Notes: a model not told the origin generated them from the letters alone. A stretch of DNA of 64,000 bases from Candidatus Bathyarchaeota archaeon A05DMB-5 (GCA_019685655.1 JABFQP010000001.1:124001-188000); one strand, 5' to 3'. Shown: positions 51,537-60,759, counted from the first letter of the stretch. Numbers and translations: made by a program.

Positions 51537-51633
51537 GATTTGTCACATGATTATCGTTTTATCGGTTGCTTTTAAATATGTTCACAAAAATCAATAAATG
51601 TACATCAATAAACACAGAAAAAAGAAGGATAGT
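51537..51633. promoter_or_regulatory. promoter of the ribbon-helix-helix gene with phased boxes
   Basis: TGTTCA (51579-51584), TGTACA (51599-51604) and TAAACA (51609-51614) lie at offsets of 20 and 10 bases, on one face of the helix. On the minus strand ATATTTAAAAGC (about 51569-51580) is the likely TATA box, so the boxes overlap it and extend upstream of it. The upstream gdh gene ends at 51634, so this region also contains its 3' end. Confidence 0.6.
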
Positions 51634-53403
51634 TTAGCTGGACATGATTGGTGAAACTGCTTTTCCCTTGCGCGCCATCATGGCATCAGCGACTCTCTTG
51701 ACGGCTAACATGTAAGCTGCTGTCCGCATGTTCACACTATGTTGCGTTGACATTTTTAGAACATCGTTGAACGCTTTGGTTATAGTATCCTTAAGTTTAG
51801 CGCGCACTTCTTCTTCTGTCCAGTAGTAATTCATTTGGTTTTGCACTTGCTCAAAATAGCTGACAATGACGCCGCCCGAATTTGCTAGAATGTCTGGAAT
51901 GACGAAAATTCCTTTCTTGTATAGGATTTCGTCTGCTTCGGGTGTTACTGGTCCGTTTGCGCCTTCTGCCACTATCTTCGCTTTAATTTTGTTTGCGTTC
52001 TTTTCGGTTATCTGGTTCTCCAAAGCCGCGGGAACAAGTATGTCACATTCCATTTCCAACAATTGCTCATTTGTTATGAGTTGGCTGCCCGGGTAATCAA
52101 CCACAGAACCTGTCTTGTCCTTGTGCTCTAACACTTTCACCGGGTCTAAGCCTTGCGGATTGTATATGCCGCCTTTAGAGTCTGAAACTGCTATGATTTT
52201 GCATCCGATTTCATGGAGCAATCGTGCTGCGTGATAGCCAACGTTTCCGTAGCCTTGCACCGCCACCGTCGCACCTTTCAAGTTTATGCCTAAATGTTTT
52301 GCTGCCTCCATAACCGTGTACATTACGCCTCTTGATGTAGCCTCGTTTCTTCCAAGCGAACCACCAACATTAACTGGCTTACCAGTCACCACGCCAAAAA
52401 CAGGATAGCCTACAATTTCGCTGTATTCGTCCATTATCCACGCCATCATTTCTGCGGTTGTGTAAACGTCTGGTGCAGGAACGTCGGTGAAGGGTCCTAT
52501 GAACTTGGAGATGGCACGTGCGTATCCTCTTGTTAGGCGTTCTAGTTCCGCCTTCGACATCTCCTTAGGATTGCATCTTATCCCGCCTTTTCCGCCACCA
52601 AGTGGTAGTCCAGTAACGGCTGTTTTCCAAGTCATCCAAGCAGCTAAGGCTGTAACTTCGTCTAGTGTTAGGTCAGGGTGGTATCGTATGCCGCCCTTAG
52701 TTGGTCCTAAAGCATCGTTATACTGTACACGATAACCCGTGAAAACGCGGACGCTGCCGTCATCCATGACTACAGGAATGTTAACGATGAAAGCACGCAT
52801 CGGATGCTTCAATATTTCGTGTATGCCAGGGTCTAGGTTCAGTTTTTGAGCCGCAATGTCTAATTGTTTAAGGGCGGCTTCGTAAGGGTTTGGCACAACA
52901 ACAGGAGGCGCTAACGTCTCGATGTTAATGAACACAGCTGTTTGAAGTTTTTCTACCAAAGTCTTAAGAAGTTCACGTGCTACTTCCCCGTTACCACCAC
53001 CGTTGCTTCCATAGAACCAATGATAAGCTTCGGCCAAAGCATCTGGGCGATTTGACAGAAAAGACCCGGCAGGCGCCATTTTAGGAGATTCAGAGAAGTA
53101 ATCAATCAAAACACGCAACATGTTCAATTCGTCTCTCGACAAAGGCAGTAATTTCTTTAGCGGCTCAGGTGCTTTAACATGAACATACTCAGCTTCGTTG
53201 ATTTTTTTCTGGAGGCCTTCAAAGACTTTCCAAGCGTCTTCTGATGGGATACCGAAGTTTTCAGAGTATGTGGTTACAAGAGCGTAGTGGGCTGTTGTAT
53301 AGCTTTCAATTTTAGCTGTAAGTTCTGGTTTTTCAGCGAAAAAATCAGCCATAAGCTTTAGCATTCCTAGTTCTCGCGCTGAAAGTTCTACTAAATTCAA
53401 CAT
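51634..53403 (-). CDS. gdhA: glutamate dehydrogenase with duplicated N-terminal extension
   Basis: This protein of 589 residues is about 170 longer than usual GDH. The catalytic part starts near residue 169 ([15 protein letters not shown]) and has [26 protein letters not shown], the NAD(P) fold [13 protein letters not shown] and [16 protein letters not shown]. Before it are two similar units of about 80 residues, beginning [20 protein letters not shown] and [23 protein letters not shown] 53403 is chosen because GGAGG (CCTCC at 53415-53419) precedes it. TGTACA-type boxes stand upstream. A second GDH without the extension is at 56.1 kb. Confidence 0.92.
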   Translation of the reverse strand: MLNLVELSARELGMLKLMADFFAEKPELTAKIESYTTAHYALVTTYSENFGIPSEDAWKVFEGLQKKINEAEYVHVKAPEPLKKLLPLSRDELNMLRVLIDYFSESPKMAPAGSFLSNRPDALAEAYHWFYGSNGGGNGEVARELLKTLVEKLQTAVFINIETLAPPVVVPNPYEAALKQLDIAAQKLNLDPGIHEILKHPMRAFIVNIPVVMDDGSVRVFTGYRVQYNDALGPTKGGIRYHPDLTLDEVTALAAWMTWKTAVTGLPLGGGKGGIRCNPKEMSKAELERLTRGYARAISKFIGPFTDVPAPDVYTTAEMMAWIMDEYSEIVGYPVFGVVTGKPVNVGGSLGRNEATSRGVMYTVMEAAKHLGINLKGATVAVQGYGNVGYHAARLLHEIGCKIIAVSDSKGGIYNPQGLDPVKVLEHKDKTGSVVDYPGSQLITNEQLLEMECDILVPAALENQITEKNANKIKAKIVAEGANGPVTPEADEILYKKGIFVIPDILANSGGVIVSYFEQVQNQMNYYWTEEEVRAKLKDTITKAFNDVLKMSTQHSVNMRTAAYMLAVKRVADAMMARKGKAVSPIMSS

Positions 53404-53552
53404 TTCACTTAATTCCTCCGGAAGCACAGTAAGACTAATGTTCAACTATAGAAATATTATGTCCATTATGTACACGCGTGTACAACATCATTAACGCAAA
53501 CCGAAACGCAACATAACATTTTTAACCACGCCAGAGAATTCAAAACGCGAGC
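53404..53552. promoter_or_regulatory. divergent gdh / KaiC-like promoter with TGTACA palindrome
   Basis: The perfect 16-base palindrome TGTACACGCGTGTACA (53469-53484) consists of two TGTACA boxes 10 bases apart. A TGTTCA at 53439-53444 lies exactly three turns away, in the predicted gdh core promoter or leader. On the plus strand a TATA-like CATTTTTAACC (53515-53525) serves the KaiC-like gene. Confidence 0.65.
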
Positions 53553-54305
53553 GTGCAACCAATGCAAAATGAACAAAAAAGTTTCTACTCAACCGGCATA
53601 AAAAGCCTTGACCGACTCTTAGGCGGCGGCTTAATACTAGGCGAAAACGTTCTTTGGGAGATAGAGTCTGGAACATTCGCCAAAGAATTCCTCTACTCAT
53701 TCATAAAACAAGGCATAATTGAAGGAAATCAGGTAATCTACTTAGACTTCATTTATCCTCCACAAGCGTTAATGTTACAACTTGCTCAATTAACCAAAAC
53801 ATTACCAGACGGATGGGAAAAGAGATTATTAGTGCTCGACTGTTTCTCAGAAGCAGCAGGGCAAGGTGAACTCATTTTCAGCGACTTTTACGACAAAGCA
53901 CCCACATGGATGAGAAAAGTCCCAAGCTCAAAAGACCCAGATAGATTCCACCACTTTTTTGGAAGAATAGAGAGAGAATTCGTAACGCCGGGCACGCGAC
54001 TTGTTTTCAACAGTTTGTCCCTCATGGAACACAACTGGGGAAGAGATGCTGTAAAAACTTTTTTTGGACACGTTTGCCCAGCATTATATGCATACCAAAC
54101 TTTGGCTTATTGGACAATGGCCAAAAACGCGCATCCAAAGGAGTTTTGCGCAATGATTGAACACATGACGCAGGTTGTTATTGATTTGTCAAAAAATGGC
54201 GACAAAAACTTCATCAAGATAAGGAAGGCAGGCGGAAGATATGACGCCCAGACTTATCAGCAACGCGAATATATCGTCAAAGGACTCCAAATAGATATTC
54301 TTTAA
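53553..54305 (+). CDS. KaiC/RecA-superfamily protein with degenerate P-loop
   Basis: This 250-residue protein has the KaiC-like opening STGIKSLDRLLGGGLILGENVLW, shown here around residues 13-35, and later strands VIYLDFIYPP and RLLVLDCFSE. The Walker A site, normally GxxGxGKT, reads EIESGTFAKEF, so the P-loop glycines and the GKT are lost and ATP hydrolysis is doubtful. The C-terminal half includes TRLVFNSLSLME and EHMTQVVIDLSKNG as in KaiC relatives. It starts at a GTG close to its predicted transcription start. It may be a non-catalytic regulator or partner. Confidence 0.78.
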   Translation: MQPMQNEQKSFYSTGIKSLDRLLGGGLILGENVLWEIESGTFAKEFLYSFIKQGIIEGNQVIYLDFIYPPQALMLQLAQLTKTLPDGWEKRLLVLDCFSEAAGQGELIFSDFYDKAPTWMRKVPSSKDPDRFHHFFGRIEREFVTPGTRLVFNSLSLMEHNWGRDAVKTFFGHVCPALYAYQTLAYWTMAKNAHPKEFCAMIEHMTQVVIDLSKNGDKNFIKIRKAGGRYDAQTYQQREYIVKGLQIDIL

Positions 54306-54439
54306 TCAGCACCGCTATAAAATTATGGTTTAATGTTCATGAATGTTCATTTTTGCGGCAGTTTAAAGCAACGCTTAAATTCTAACGCAAATATCCCTTC
54401 ATACTCCAAAAAAGTTTGCATTTGTAAAGGTGAAAGAAA
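54306..54439. promoter_or_regulatory. promoter of the glutamate-synthase-like gene with two phased TGTTCA boxes
   Basis: TGTTCA occurs at 54334-54339 and 54344-54349, 10 bases apart, followed by TTTTTGCGG. The 15 bases from 54344 match the minus strand at 6391-6405 in the trp promoter with one change. A TATA-like GCTTAAATTC (54374-54383) lies downstream of the boxes, so here they occupy an upstream, activator-like position. AAAGGTGAAAG precedes the ATG at 54440. Confidence 0.6.
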
Positions 54440-56047
54440 ATGAGTGAACGTGTACACAGAAACAGCTCTTACCTGAACGGAAAATCAACCACCGGAACAA
54501 CAACTCGTGTCAAAGACACAAGCCCAACAAGTGGAATGTGCCCAATATGCATCCGTGACTGCCCAATAATGTGCGAAATCAGCCTATCAGGTTTCAGAGG
54601 AAGAGAAGCCCTCTACCCAGAACCGGTCCAATTTGGATACAGCACCGCAGGAGCGCTCAAAGACTTCGGACTAGACTGGTCACACTTTAATATACAAGCA
54701 GGCTTGTTCGAAGCACTTGGAATAGAAGAAAACTCAGATGTCGCCCTTTTCCCAAACGTGAGCACAGAGACCAAAGTAGGAGGCATACCAATAAAAGTTC
54801 CAATATTAGCTGGCGCATTTGGCTCAACTGATGTCGCTAGACTAAACTGGGAAGGATTAGCAATAGGCACAGCACTTTCAGGCGCAATAATAATCGTTGG
54901 AGAAAACGTCTGCGGTATGGACCCCGAAGCCCAAATCACCCAAGGCAAAGTAACATATTCAAAAGAACTGAAACGCAGAGTTGACTTGTTCCGAAAGTTT
55001 TGGGATGGAAAATACGGCGATATTGCTGTGCAGACAAACGTTGAAGACCAAAGATTAGGAGTTGACGTCTATGCGATATCAAAATTGGAAGTAAACGTTA
55101 TCGAGAGAAAGTGGGGACAAGGCGCCAAAGCTATAGGAGGCGAAGTTCGTGTCAGAGACTTGGACAGAGCAATAATGCTGAAGAAACGAGGCTACGTGGT
55201 AATTCCAGACCCAGAAGACCCAACAGTACAGCAAGCATTTAAAGAAGGCGTATTCAAATCCTTCGAAAGACACAGCAGAGTAGGCATACCAAAAGAAAAG
55301 AACATGATAGAAGACATAGAATGGCTACGCAAACAAGGCGCAAAACACGTAACACTAAAAACTGGCGCATACAGACCCTCAGCAGTCGCCTACACAATGA
55401 AAATAGCCTCAGAAGCAAAAATAGACGCCGTATACTTCGACGGAGCAGGTGGCGGAACAGGCATGAGCCCGGTTCCAATGATGGATGAAATGAGCATACC
55501 AACAGTCTACCTAGAAGCAATAGTGCTCAAATGCGCACAATTATTAAAGAAGAAGGGACGCTACGTTCCAGACATAATCATGGCTGGAGGATTCATAAAC
55601 GAAACACAGATTTTCAAGGCAATAGCAATGAGCAACTTTGGAGACAGCCCATTCGTGAAAGCAGTGTTAATGGGACGCTCGCCCTTGACGGCTGTCATGA
55701 AAGCAAACTACTTCAAGCAGTTATCAGAAGAAGGCAAGCTTCCGAAAGCCTTTGCGGACAGATTTGGCAACACGCCAGAAAAGTTCTTCATCGCAGCGCC
55801 AGAATTGAAAGAAAAATACGGCGACAGATTCAAAGAAATACCGTGGGAAGCAGTGACACTTTACACCTACTTAACTGACCGCATAGGCGTAGGACTAAAG
55901 CAGCTTCTGGCAGGCAACAGAAAGTGGAAACTAGAACTTATCAACAGAAACGATTTAATGAGCTTGTCCGAACTTGCCGCACAAGTTACAGGTATACCTT
56001 TGGCGCACGAAGCAGAAAAAGACGCTGTAGAAAGAATACTGGGCTAA
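54440..56047 (+). CDS. FMN-binding glutamate synthase-like protein
   Basis: This 535-residue protein is the free-standing archaeal form of the central FMN domain of glutamate synthase. It has an N-terminal cysteine cluster (CPICIRDCPIMCEI near residue 35), ILAGAFGSTDVARLNWEG, VTLKTGAYRPSAVAY, and the FMN/phosphate region YFDGAGGGTGMSP and IIMAGGFINETQIFKAIAM. No glutaminase domain is attached, so ammonia or a separate subunit would supply nitrogen. Position between two gdh genes and the shared boxes point to glutamate metabolism. Confidence 0.87.
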   Translation: MSERVHRNSSYLNGKSTTGTTTRVKDTSPTSGMCPICIRDCPIMCEISLSGFRGREALYPEPVQFGYSTAGALKDFGLDWSHFNIQAGLFEALGIEENSDVALFPNVSTETKVGGIPIKVPILAGAFGSTDVARLNWEGLAIGTALSGAIIIVGENVCGMDPEAQITQGKVTYSKELKRRVDLFRKFWDGKYGDIAVQTNVEDQRLGVDVYAISKLEVNVIERKWGQGAKAIGGEVRVRDLDRAIMLKKRGYVVIPDPEDPTVQQAFKEGVFKSFERHSRVGIPKEKNMIEDIEWLRKQGAKHVTLKTGAYRPSAVAYTMKIASEAKIDAVYFDGAGGGTGMSPVPMMDEMSIPTVYLEAIVLKCAQLLKKKGRYVPDIIMAGGFINETQIFKAIAMSNFGDSPFVKAVLMGRSPLTAVMKANYFKQLSEEGKLPKAFADRFGNTPEKFFIAAPELKEKYGDRFKEIPWEAVTLYTYLTDRIGVGLKQLLAGNRKWKLELINRNDLMSLSELAAQVTGIPLAHEAEKDAVERILG

Positions 56048-56062
56048 CAGCATCCTCTTCTC

Positions 56063-56069
56063 TTTTTTT
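56063..56069 (+). terminator. poly-T transcription stop after the glutamate-synthase-like gene
   Basis: A run of seven Ts lies 16 bases after the stop codon, in a T/C-rich context. Archaeal termination needs little more than such a run. The call is tentative. Confidence 0.4.
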
Positions 56070-56138
56070 AGTTTTCAGTTAAATCCTTAAATTTAAGAAT
56101 AAACAAGCAGATAGAATACTGTGGAGGAGAAATGTTCT

Positions 56139-57389
56139 ATGGTGGAAACTCAATCAGCACTAAGCGTTGCATGTGAACAATTGAAAATAGCTGCAGAAAA
56201 ATTAAAACTAGACCCCGACATACATGAGATGCTCCGACACCCGAAAAGGTCACTCGTCGTCTCTATTAACATAAAGATGGATAACGGCAGCGTTTGCACT
56301 TTCCTAGGTTGTCGTGTGCAACATAACGATGCAAGAGAACCCTTCAAAGGTGGAATATGCTACCATCCAAACGTTTCTCTTGACGAAGTCACGGCATTGG
56401 CAATGTGGATGACGTGGAAATGCGCAGTTGTAGACATACCATATGGTGGCGCAAAAGGAGGAGTATGCTGTAATCCTAAGGAGATGTCGAAGGCGGAACT
56501 AGAACGCCTAACAAGGCGATATACAACCTTAATTTTGGACATAATCGGACCATACCGGGATGTGCCGGCGCCAGACGTTTACACAGATGCGCAGACAATG
56601 GCCTGGATAATGGACACTTATAGTCAATTTAAGGGCTACAGTGTTCCAGAATGCGTCACCGGCAAGCCCATAAGTGTTGGCGGTTCAGAAGGAAGGGCAG
56701 AAGCCACATCGCTTGGTGTAGTAGTCTGCGCAAGAGAAGCCGCTAAAAATTTGGGATTAAAGCTGAAAGGTGCGACGGTGGCGGTGCAAGGCTACGGAAA
56801 CGTTGGTTGGAACGCGGCAAAAATAGCCTACGACATGGGCTGCAAAATCGCAGCGGTAAGCGACTCAACTGGGGGAATTTACTGTGAGAAAGGTCTTAAC
56901 CCTTACAAGATATATGAGCATAAATTCAAAACAGGTTCAGTAACCAATTATGAAAAATGTGAGAACATAACAAATGAGGAATTACTCGAAACAAAATGCG
57001 ACATACTAATACCAGCAGCACTGGAAAATCAGATAACCGAAAAGAACGCAAACAAAATTAAAGCGAAGATAGTGGCAGAAGGCGCAAACGGACCAACAAC
57101 TCCAGATGCTGACAAGGCGCTTCATGAAAAAGGAATACTTTTGGTTCCAGACATCTTGGCTAACTCTGGCGAAGTAACAGCAAGCTACTACGAGTGGGTG
57201 CAAAACCTCACAAGAGAACATTGGGCAGTAGAAGAAGTAAATCGGAAATTAGAAGATAAAATGGTCAGAGCCTTCAATGATGTTCACAAACTGGCAAAAA
57301 AGGAAGAAAGTGACATGCGAACTGCAGCTTTGATGCTTGGTGTAGGAAGAGTTGCAGAGGCAATAAAGACACTAGGCTTATGGCCGTAA
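56139..57389 (+). CDS. gdhA: glutamate dehydrogenase, standard length
   Basis: This GDH of 416 residues lacks the N-terminal extension of its paralog. It has [39 protein letters not shown] and ANSGEVTASYYEWVQN. In the last motif the second glycine usual in GDH (NxGGV) is a glutamate, which may alter activity. ATG 56139 is chosen because GGAGGAG (56123-56129) precedes it; a GTG at 56121 would place the Shine-Dalgarno inside the gene. Bases 57030-57095 are identical to the other gdh, unlike the surrounding sequence. Confidence 0.92.
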   Translation: MVETQSALSVACEQLKIAAEKLKLDPDIHEMLRHPKRSLVVSINIKMDNGSVCTFLGCRVQHNDAREPFKGGICYHPNVSLDEVTALAMWMTWKCAVVDIPYGGAKGGVCCNPKEMSKAELERLTRRYTTLILDIIGPYRDVPAPDVYTDAQTMAWIMDTYSQFKGYSVPECVTGKPISVGGSEGRAEATSLGVVVCAREAAKNLGLKLKGATVAVQGYGNVGWNAAKIAYDMGCKIAAVSDSTGGIYCEKGLNPYKIYEHKFKTGSVTNYEKCENITNEELLETKCDILIPAALENQITEKNANKIKAKIVAEGANGPTTPDADKALHEKGILLVPDILANSGEVTASYYEWVQNLTREHWAVEEVNRKLEDKMVRAFNDVHKLAKKEESDMRTAALMLGVGRVAEAIKTLGLWP

Positions 57390-57538
57390 AAAAAGCAAAT
57401 TTCTACTTTAATTTCATTTCCACGCATCTGTTAATAATGCGCTCTGGAATTTTCTTAAACTTCTAATCTAAGTTTTTAAACTACTGCTCTTATAACTACT
57501 TCGCGCCAATAACCTCAAAAGCGGAGAAAGGATAACGA

Positions 57539-58108
57539 ATGCCCAAAACGTTGTCTACGAAAATTGAAAGTTTAGACTTTAGCTTTGAACATTCACTCAT
57601 AAAAGTCATTGCGAACAGAAACTGCCCGGAAATAAAGCTCGCAGGGCTCACTGTAGGACCTTTTGAAGAAGGAAACGAGTATGAAATTCAAAATTGGATA
57701 GCGAGCGAGCTTGAAAAAACTGGGATAGTGCGTTTTCGTGAAGAAGAACGTTTAGACGCCAATAAGCTTTACAAGATTCAATGGACAGAACGTGTCCAAA
57801 CGGCAGGACAAATCTCAAAATTGCCGGAGAATTTCTATCCAGAACTGCGAAGATACTTAGCACAGCTTAAGGCGGAAATTGCCAAAAACCCGGAGAAAAC
57901 ACGAGAGTATGAAAAAACTAGACAGTTGACACAGGACATTGTGAATGCAAGGTTAAAGAAAATTGTTTCGTTGGCGTCTTCTCCGTCCCGTACTGAGCAA
58001 ATGCTTAAGAATTTTACTGGAGAAGAAAGGTTTCTTTATGAACAACTTTACATGCGTATCCAAGAATGGAGAACGCAAATATTGGAATATAAGGTGACGG
58101 AAGAATGA
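57539..58108 (+). CDS. GINS complex subunit
   Basis: This 189-residue protein is a GINS subunit, part of the CMG replicative helicase with MCM and a Cdc45/RecJ-like protein. An N-terminal beta-rich B-type domain (IKLAGLTVGPFEEGNEYEIQNW, residues about 32-53) precedes a helical A-type domain (LPENFYPELRRYLAQL near 95 onward). This B-then-A order is that of one of the two archaeal GINS classes, but I do not decide which. The 4-base overlap with mcm (58105-58108) supports the assignment. Confidence 0.82.
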   Translation: MPKTLSTKIESLDFSFEHSLIKVIANRNCPEIKLAGLTVGPFEEGNEYEIQNWIASELEKTGIVRFREEERLDANKLYKIQWTERVQTAGQISKLPENFYPELRRYLAQLKAEIAKNPEKTREYEKTRQLTQDIVNARLKKIVSLASSPSRTEQMLKNFTGEERFLYEQLYMRIQEWRTQILEYKVTEE

Positions 58109-60153
58109 CGGAAGAATTAGAAGCGATAGACCCACAAGAGCGTTTTCAAGAATTTTTCAAGATGGAAAAATATCGCCAAGCAATATCACAGATTGCTGTG
58201 GCTGGTAAAACCTCCCTAATAGTTGATTTTGAAGACCTTGCAACTTTTGATCGGCGACTCAGCGAGGAGCTATTAGAAAAGCCAGAAGAATATATGAAAC
58301 ATGCGAGCAACGCGGCTTTCTCCCAACTTCAGATAGAAGATGCGGAGTATGCTGAAAAACTGGCAGACAAAACAGAAACAGTAACCGTAAGAATTGTCCG
58401 ACTTTGGGAGTCGACACCGCTGAGAAAACTTGGCTCAAGTCACATTGGAAAACTCGTCATGGCTGAAGGCATTGTTGTCCGTTCAACACCCGTACGCCCC
58501 ATGGTCATGAGAGCAGCCTTCAAATGCAGAAGATGCGGAAACATAACATACTTAGACCAAACTGGACAATTCCTCAGACCGCCACTTAAATGCAGAGACC
58601 CAACATGTGAAGGAAAAGGACCCTTCGACTTCATACAAGAAGAATCCACATTCATAGACTCACAAGACCTACGCCTCCAAGAAAGACCAGAAGACCTACC
58701 GCCCGGACAGCTTCCAAGAACATTACATGTTAAGCTTATAGGAAGCGAAATAGTTGACGTGGCAAGACCGGGAGACCATGTTTCCATAGTTGGAATAATT
58801 CGTGCATTCGCGCCGACGCTTCGAGGTGTAGGAAAGCTTAGAGTATTCATGTTGCATTTGGACGCTAACTCAATAGAAGTTTTAGGTAAAGAACCAGAAA
58901 CAGCGGTTCCGTCACCTGAAGAAGAGGAAAAGATTCTCGAACTTGCAAAAGACCCGTGGATACACCGAAAAATCATGAACTCGATTGCCCCTTCAATATA
59001 TGGTTATGACCACGTAAAAGAAGCAATAATGTACCTTCTCTTTGGAGGAGTACCAAAAACTCTTCCAGACATAACGGTAAGAGGTGAACTAAACGCCCTT
59101 TTCATTGGAGACCCAGGAACAGCAAAATCGCAACTATTGCAGTATGTAGCTAGAATTGCACCACGAGGATTGTACACTTCTGGACGCGGAACAACAGCCG
59201 CCGGTTTAACTGCAGCAGTAATAAGAGAAAAAGGAGGCGGAATGAGCCTCGAAGCTGGAGCACTAGTATTGGCTGACAAAGGAATCGCATGCATCGACGA
59301 AATGGACAAAATGCGTCCGGAAGATAGAGTTGCAATTCACGAGGCGATGGAGCAGCACACAGTTTCCGTTGCAAAAGGCGGAATAGTCGCGACTCTCAAC
59401 GCGAGAACCGCAATACTCGCAGCCGCCAATCCATCCTTAGGAAGATATGAACCGCACCGTACTGTGGCAGAGAACATTTCCTTGCCAGTCACAATACTTT
59501 CAAGATTCGACCTTATCTTTGTTTTGAGAGACGTGCCCGACAAAGATACAGACAGCAAAATGTCAGAACATATCCTCGAAATCCACAGAAAAGGCTTGAG
59601 CCCCGTAGAACCTCCAATACCATTAGAACTTTTGAGAAAATACATAAGCTACGCAAAAGGAATCAAGCCAACCCTAACTCCAGACGCACTAAACCGTCTC
59701 AAAGATTTCTATTTAACGATGCGTTCAGCAAGCGAAGCAGAAGGTTCGCCAGTTGCAATAACTGCGCGGCAACTTGAATCTTTAGTGCGCATAGCAGAGG
59801 CGCGAGCCCGTGCAGCTCTCAGAAAAGAAGTTACAAGTGAGGATGCAGAAGCGGCAATTAACATAATGAAGAAGTCTCTGGCGGAAGTCGGCATAGACGT
59901 GTCCTCGTACAAGTACGACATAGACATTATAATGACGGGAAAATCCAAAAGCATGAGAGACAAGCTACAAGTGATTCTTTCGACTTTGGCGGAGATGGAA
60001 AGAGAAACTGGAATGGTTGAGAAAGTAGCGCTTCTGAACGAGTTGGAAGCAAAATATAAGATTCCAAAAGGAGAAGCAGAACGCCTTACTACACAATTGT
60101 TGCGCGAAGGAACAATTTATGAGCCTAGGGAAGGTTACCTAAAAAAGACGTAG
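58105..60153 (+). CDS. mcm: MCM replicative DNA helicase
   Basis: This 682-residue AAA+ helicase unwinds DNA at forks. The N-terminal domain has the zinc finger CRRCGNITYLD...CRDPTCEGKG near residues 140-170. The ATPase domain has the Walker A GDPGTAKSQLLQYV, SGRGTTAAGLTAAV, the Walker B KGIACIDEMDKM and the arginine finger LSRFDLIFVL. A winged-helix C-terminal domain follows (KVALLNELEAKYKIPKGEAE). The length and order are standard and no intein is present. Confidence 0.96.
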   Translation: MTEELEAIDPQERFQEFFKMEKYRQAISQIAVAGKTSLIVDFEDLATFDRRLSEELLEKPEEYMKHASNAAFSQLQIEDAEYAEKLADKTETVTVRIVRLWESTPLRKLGSSHIGKLVMAEGIVVRSTPVRPMVMRAAFKCRRCGNITYLDQTGQFLRPPLKCRDPTCEGKGPFDFIQEESTFIDSQDLRLQERPEDLPPGQLPRTLHVKLIGSEIVDVARPGDHVSIVGIIRAFAPTLRGVGKLRVFMLHLDANSIEVLGKEPETAVPSPEEEEKILELAKDPWIHRKIMNSIAPSIYGYDHVKEAIMYLLFGGVPKTLPDITVRGELNALFIGDPGTAKSQLLQYVARIAPRGLYTSGRGTTAAGLTAAVIREKGGGMSLEAGALVLADKGIACIDEMDKMRPEDRVAIHEAMEQHTVSVAKGGIVATLNARTAILAAANPSLGRYEPHRTVAENISLPVTILSRFDLIFVLRDVPDKDTDSKMSEHILEIHRKGLSPVEPPIPLELLRKYISYAKGIKPTLTPDALNRLKDFYLTMRSASEAEGSPVAITARQLESLVRIAEARARAALRKEVTSEDAEAAINIMKKSLAEVGIDVSSYKYDIDIIMTGKSKSMRDKLQVILSTLAEMERETGMVEKVALLNELEAKYKIPKGEAERLTTQLLREGTIYEPREGYLKKT

Positions 60154-60201
60154 AATAAACGTTAAGGGCTTAATAGGTAATAAAAGGGAGGTTGTGCGCT
60201 G

Positions 60202-60759
60202 TCACTCGGAAGCTTCAACATTGGCTTCTTTGTAATATTGCGCGTTTGCGGTGAACACTGTTATGCCTACGGTTACACCGATGTCGCTGACTGAAACGTG
60301 GTCTGGATTAGTTACGTAGACTATCATGCTCCAGCCTGACTTCAGAATCAAGTCGTCATTGGCTTGAACAAGGTCATAGTTTACGGTTAGTGGCACTTGT
60401 TTGCCAGAAAGCGAACCGTCACTGTTTGGAGTGATGTATGGTAAATCATCGTTTATTGTATCTTGTGTTTTGTTATAATATAGAGTGTTCCAGTTGCACT
60501 CTTGACCTCTCACAGATATCTTGTCAATAACGATGTCACGACCACCAGTATTAATTATCAAGAAGGCGGTTTCAGCAAAATTTGTGCCATTATGCCACGT
60601 ATGCAGCTTGTATACTTGGAGACTTTCCTCTTGAACCCTTGTTGTAGTCACGTTAATAGCGTAAAAAGTGACAACAGTTGCGAGCAACACTGAAACAACG
60701 AGTATGATTAGTGTCGTTACTACAACGCTTAATCCTTTTTTATTCTTTAACATACGCAT
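60202..60759 (-). CDS. type IV pilin / archaellin-like secreted protein
   Basis: This 185-residue protein has a class III signal: a short basic start (RMLKNKKG) and then a hydrophobic helix (LSVVVTTLIILVVSVLLATVVTFYAI), shown here from residue 10, so a prepilin peptidase would cut after KKG. The rest is a beta-rich exterior with N-glycosylation sites (NVTTT, NGTNF, NKTQD). It is a lone gene without assembly genes nearby. Adhesive pilin or archaellum-associated subunit are both possible. Confidence 0.82.
   Translation of the reverse strand: MRMLKNKKGLSVVVTTLIILVVSVLLATVVTFYAINVTTTRVQEESLQVYKLHTWHNGTNFAETAFLIINTGGRDIVIDKISVRGQECNWNTLYYNKTQDTINDDLPYITPNSDGSLSGKQVPLTVNYDLVQANDDLILKSGWSMIVYVTNPDHVSVSDIGVTVGITVFTANAQYYKEANVEASE

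Noticed and set aside
52315-52735. TGTACA sequences inside the gdh coding region
   Set aside because: Single, unphased hexamers in coding sequence, as expected by chance.
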